A DNA stretch of 64,000 nucleotides, taken from assembly GCF_035825295.1 (NCBI RefSeq), contig NZ_JAYMGI010000002.1, forward strand, positions 6,563,501-6,627,500. Direction: 5' to 3'. The DNA is from Actinacidiphila sp. DG2A-62 (GTDB lineage Bacteria > Actinomycetota > Actinomycetes > Streptomycetales > Streptomycetaceae). The notes under the pieces were generated by a model. The model searched no databases. It was given only the letters and a program-made list of their open reading frames with translations, and had not been told where the DNA came from. This document shows, in pieces, positions 63,799 through 64,000 of this stretch (the first letter of the stretch is position 1; each line of letters begins with the position of its first letter). A program made the translations under genes and the position numbers.

Positions 63799-64000
63799 AT
63801 GCAGACGATGCCACCGGCGCTGCGGGCAGCCGCCGCGCGCAGCATGACCACCGGACGCGGCGCCCTGGGCCGCCGCACCCTGCTGCGCGCCGCCGGCCTC
63901 GGCGCCGTCGCGGCGGCCGGGCTGACCGGCTGCGGCATCCCGGCGGCCGGCCGCACCGGCGACACGGCCGCCTCCACCGATCACTCCGCGCAGGAGAAGG
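63799..64000 (+). CDS. N-terminal part of a lipoprotein, probable polyamine ABC transporter substrate-binding protein (partial)
   Basis: Only the first 67 codons are in the window. The N-terminus has twin arginines (GRRTLLRAAGLGAVAAAGL) ending in lipobox LTGC, so it is probably a Tat-exported lipoprotein. The residues after Cys are Ala/Thr/Gly-rich and give no family. Polyamine (PotD-like) binding protein is suggested only by the neighbouring aminotransferase and aldehyde dehydrogenase genes and by the arrangement I recall in other Streptomyces. GAGGAGG gives a strong ribosome-binding site. Confidence 0.5.
   Translation, partial: MQTMPPALRAAAARSMTTGRGALGRRTLLRAAGLGAVAAAGLTGCGIPAAGRTGDTAASTDHSAQEK

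Overview
The window is a G+C-rich (about 70% or more) chromosomal segment of a Streptomyces-like actinomycete (Streptomycetaceae). The evidence is gene content and order: smc, ftsY, nsdA, amtB-glnK-glnD, ffh, rpsP-KH-rimM-trmD-rplS, four tandem type I signal peptidases, whiG, rpsB-tsf-pyrH-frr-cdsA and rlmN follow one another as I remember them from the core region of Streptomyces coelicolor (roughly SCO5569 to SCO5662 and beyond). WhiG and NsdA are developmental regulators typical of this family. No insertion sequence, prophage, CRISPR array, tRNA or rRNA was seen. The window starts and ends inside genes.

Layout. 0-5.6 kb: end of a repeat-rich probable cell-division protein, yceD-rpmF-rnc-mutM, an HxlR regulator, a secreted CAP-domain protein, acylphosphatase and a small coiled-coil protein. 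5.8-11 kb: smc and a sugar-porter MFS transporter. 11-13 kb: a regulator block (degenerate XRE/DUF5753, UTRA-only protein, GntR), the most accessory-looking part of the left half. 13-17 kb: ftsY, a primase/polymerase-domain protein and nsdA. 17-24 kb: the nitrogen operon amtB-glnK-glnD behind a GlnR-type operator, then ffh and a GNAT acetyltransferase. 24-28 kb: a DUF402 protein, a methyltransferase, proS and an SprT-like protein. 28-35 kb: ribosome/tRNA maturation genes and the signal peptidase cluster. 35-39 kb: DUF2469, yraN, comM/yifB and dprA. 39-42 kb: whiG, a TetR regulator and an M23 peptidase. 42-48 kb: rpsB, tsf, pyrH, frr, cdsA and rlmN. 48-52 kb: a TPP riboswitch and a thiamine ABC transporter. 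52-56 kb: VOC protein, LOG protein, and an SDR-TetR pair with three operator-like palindromes. 56-58 kb: a two-gene ABC exporter. 58-64 kb: probable polyamine/GABA catabolism (aminotransferase, Lrp regulator, aldehyde dehydrogenase), a glycerophosphodiesterase, an adenosine-deaminase-family enzyme, and the start of a polyamine-binding lipoprotein.

The genes form small functional groups: protein targeting and secretion (ftsY, ffh, signal peptidases), translation (rpmF, rpsP, rimM, trmD, rplS, rpsB, tsf, frr, rlmN, proS), nitrogen control (amtB-glnK-glnD), chromosome maintenance (smc, dprA, mutM) and development (nsdA, whiG). Several genes appear to be read from leaderless transcripts, because a -10 element lies 7-8 bases before the start codon and no Shine-Dalgarno sequence is visible.

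A major caveat: at ten places a gene changes reading frame, and restoring one base rejoins it every time (smc, the MFS transporter, the XRE regulator, ftsY, the fourth signal peptidase, the M23 peptidase, cdsA twice, thiB, thiQ). Most of these places are G/C runs or GGCC/CCGG contexts. An unpolished long-read assembly is the simplest explanation, so I annotate these as single genes with a shift rather than as broken gene pairs. I did not find a convincing undescribed system. The best biological leads are the ECF-type promoter of the leaderless SprT-like gene, the hairpin leader of pyrH, the SDR lacking its catalytic lysine, and the shortened regulators at 11-13 kb.
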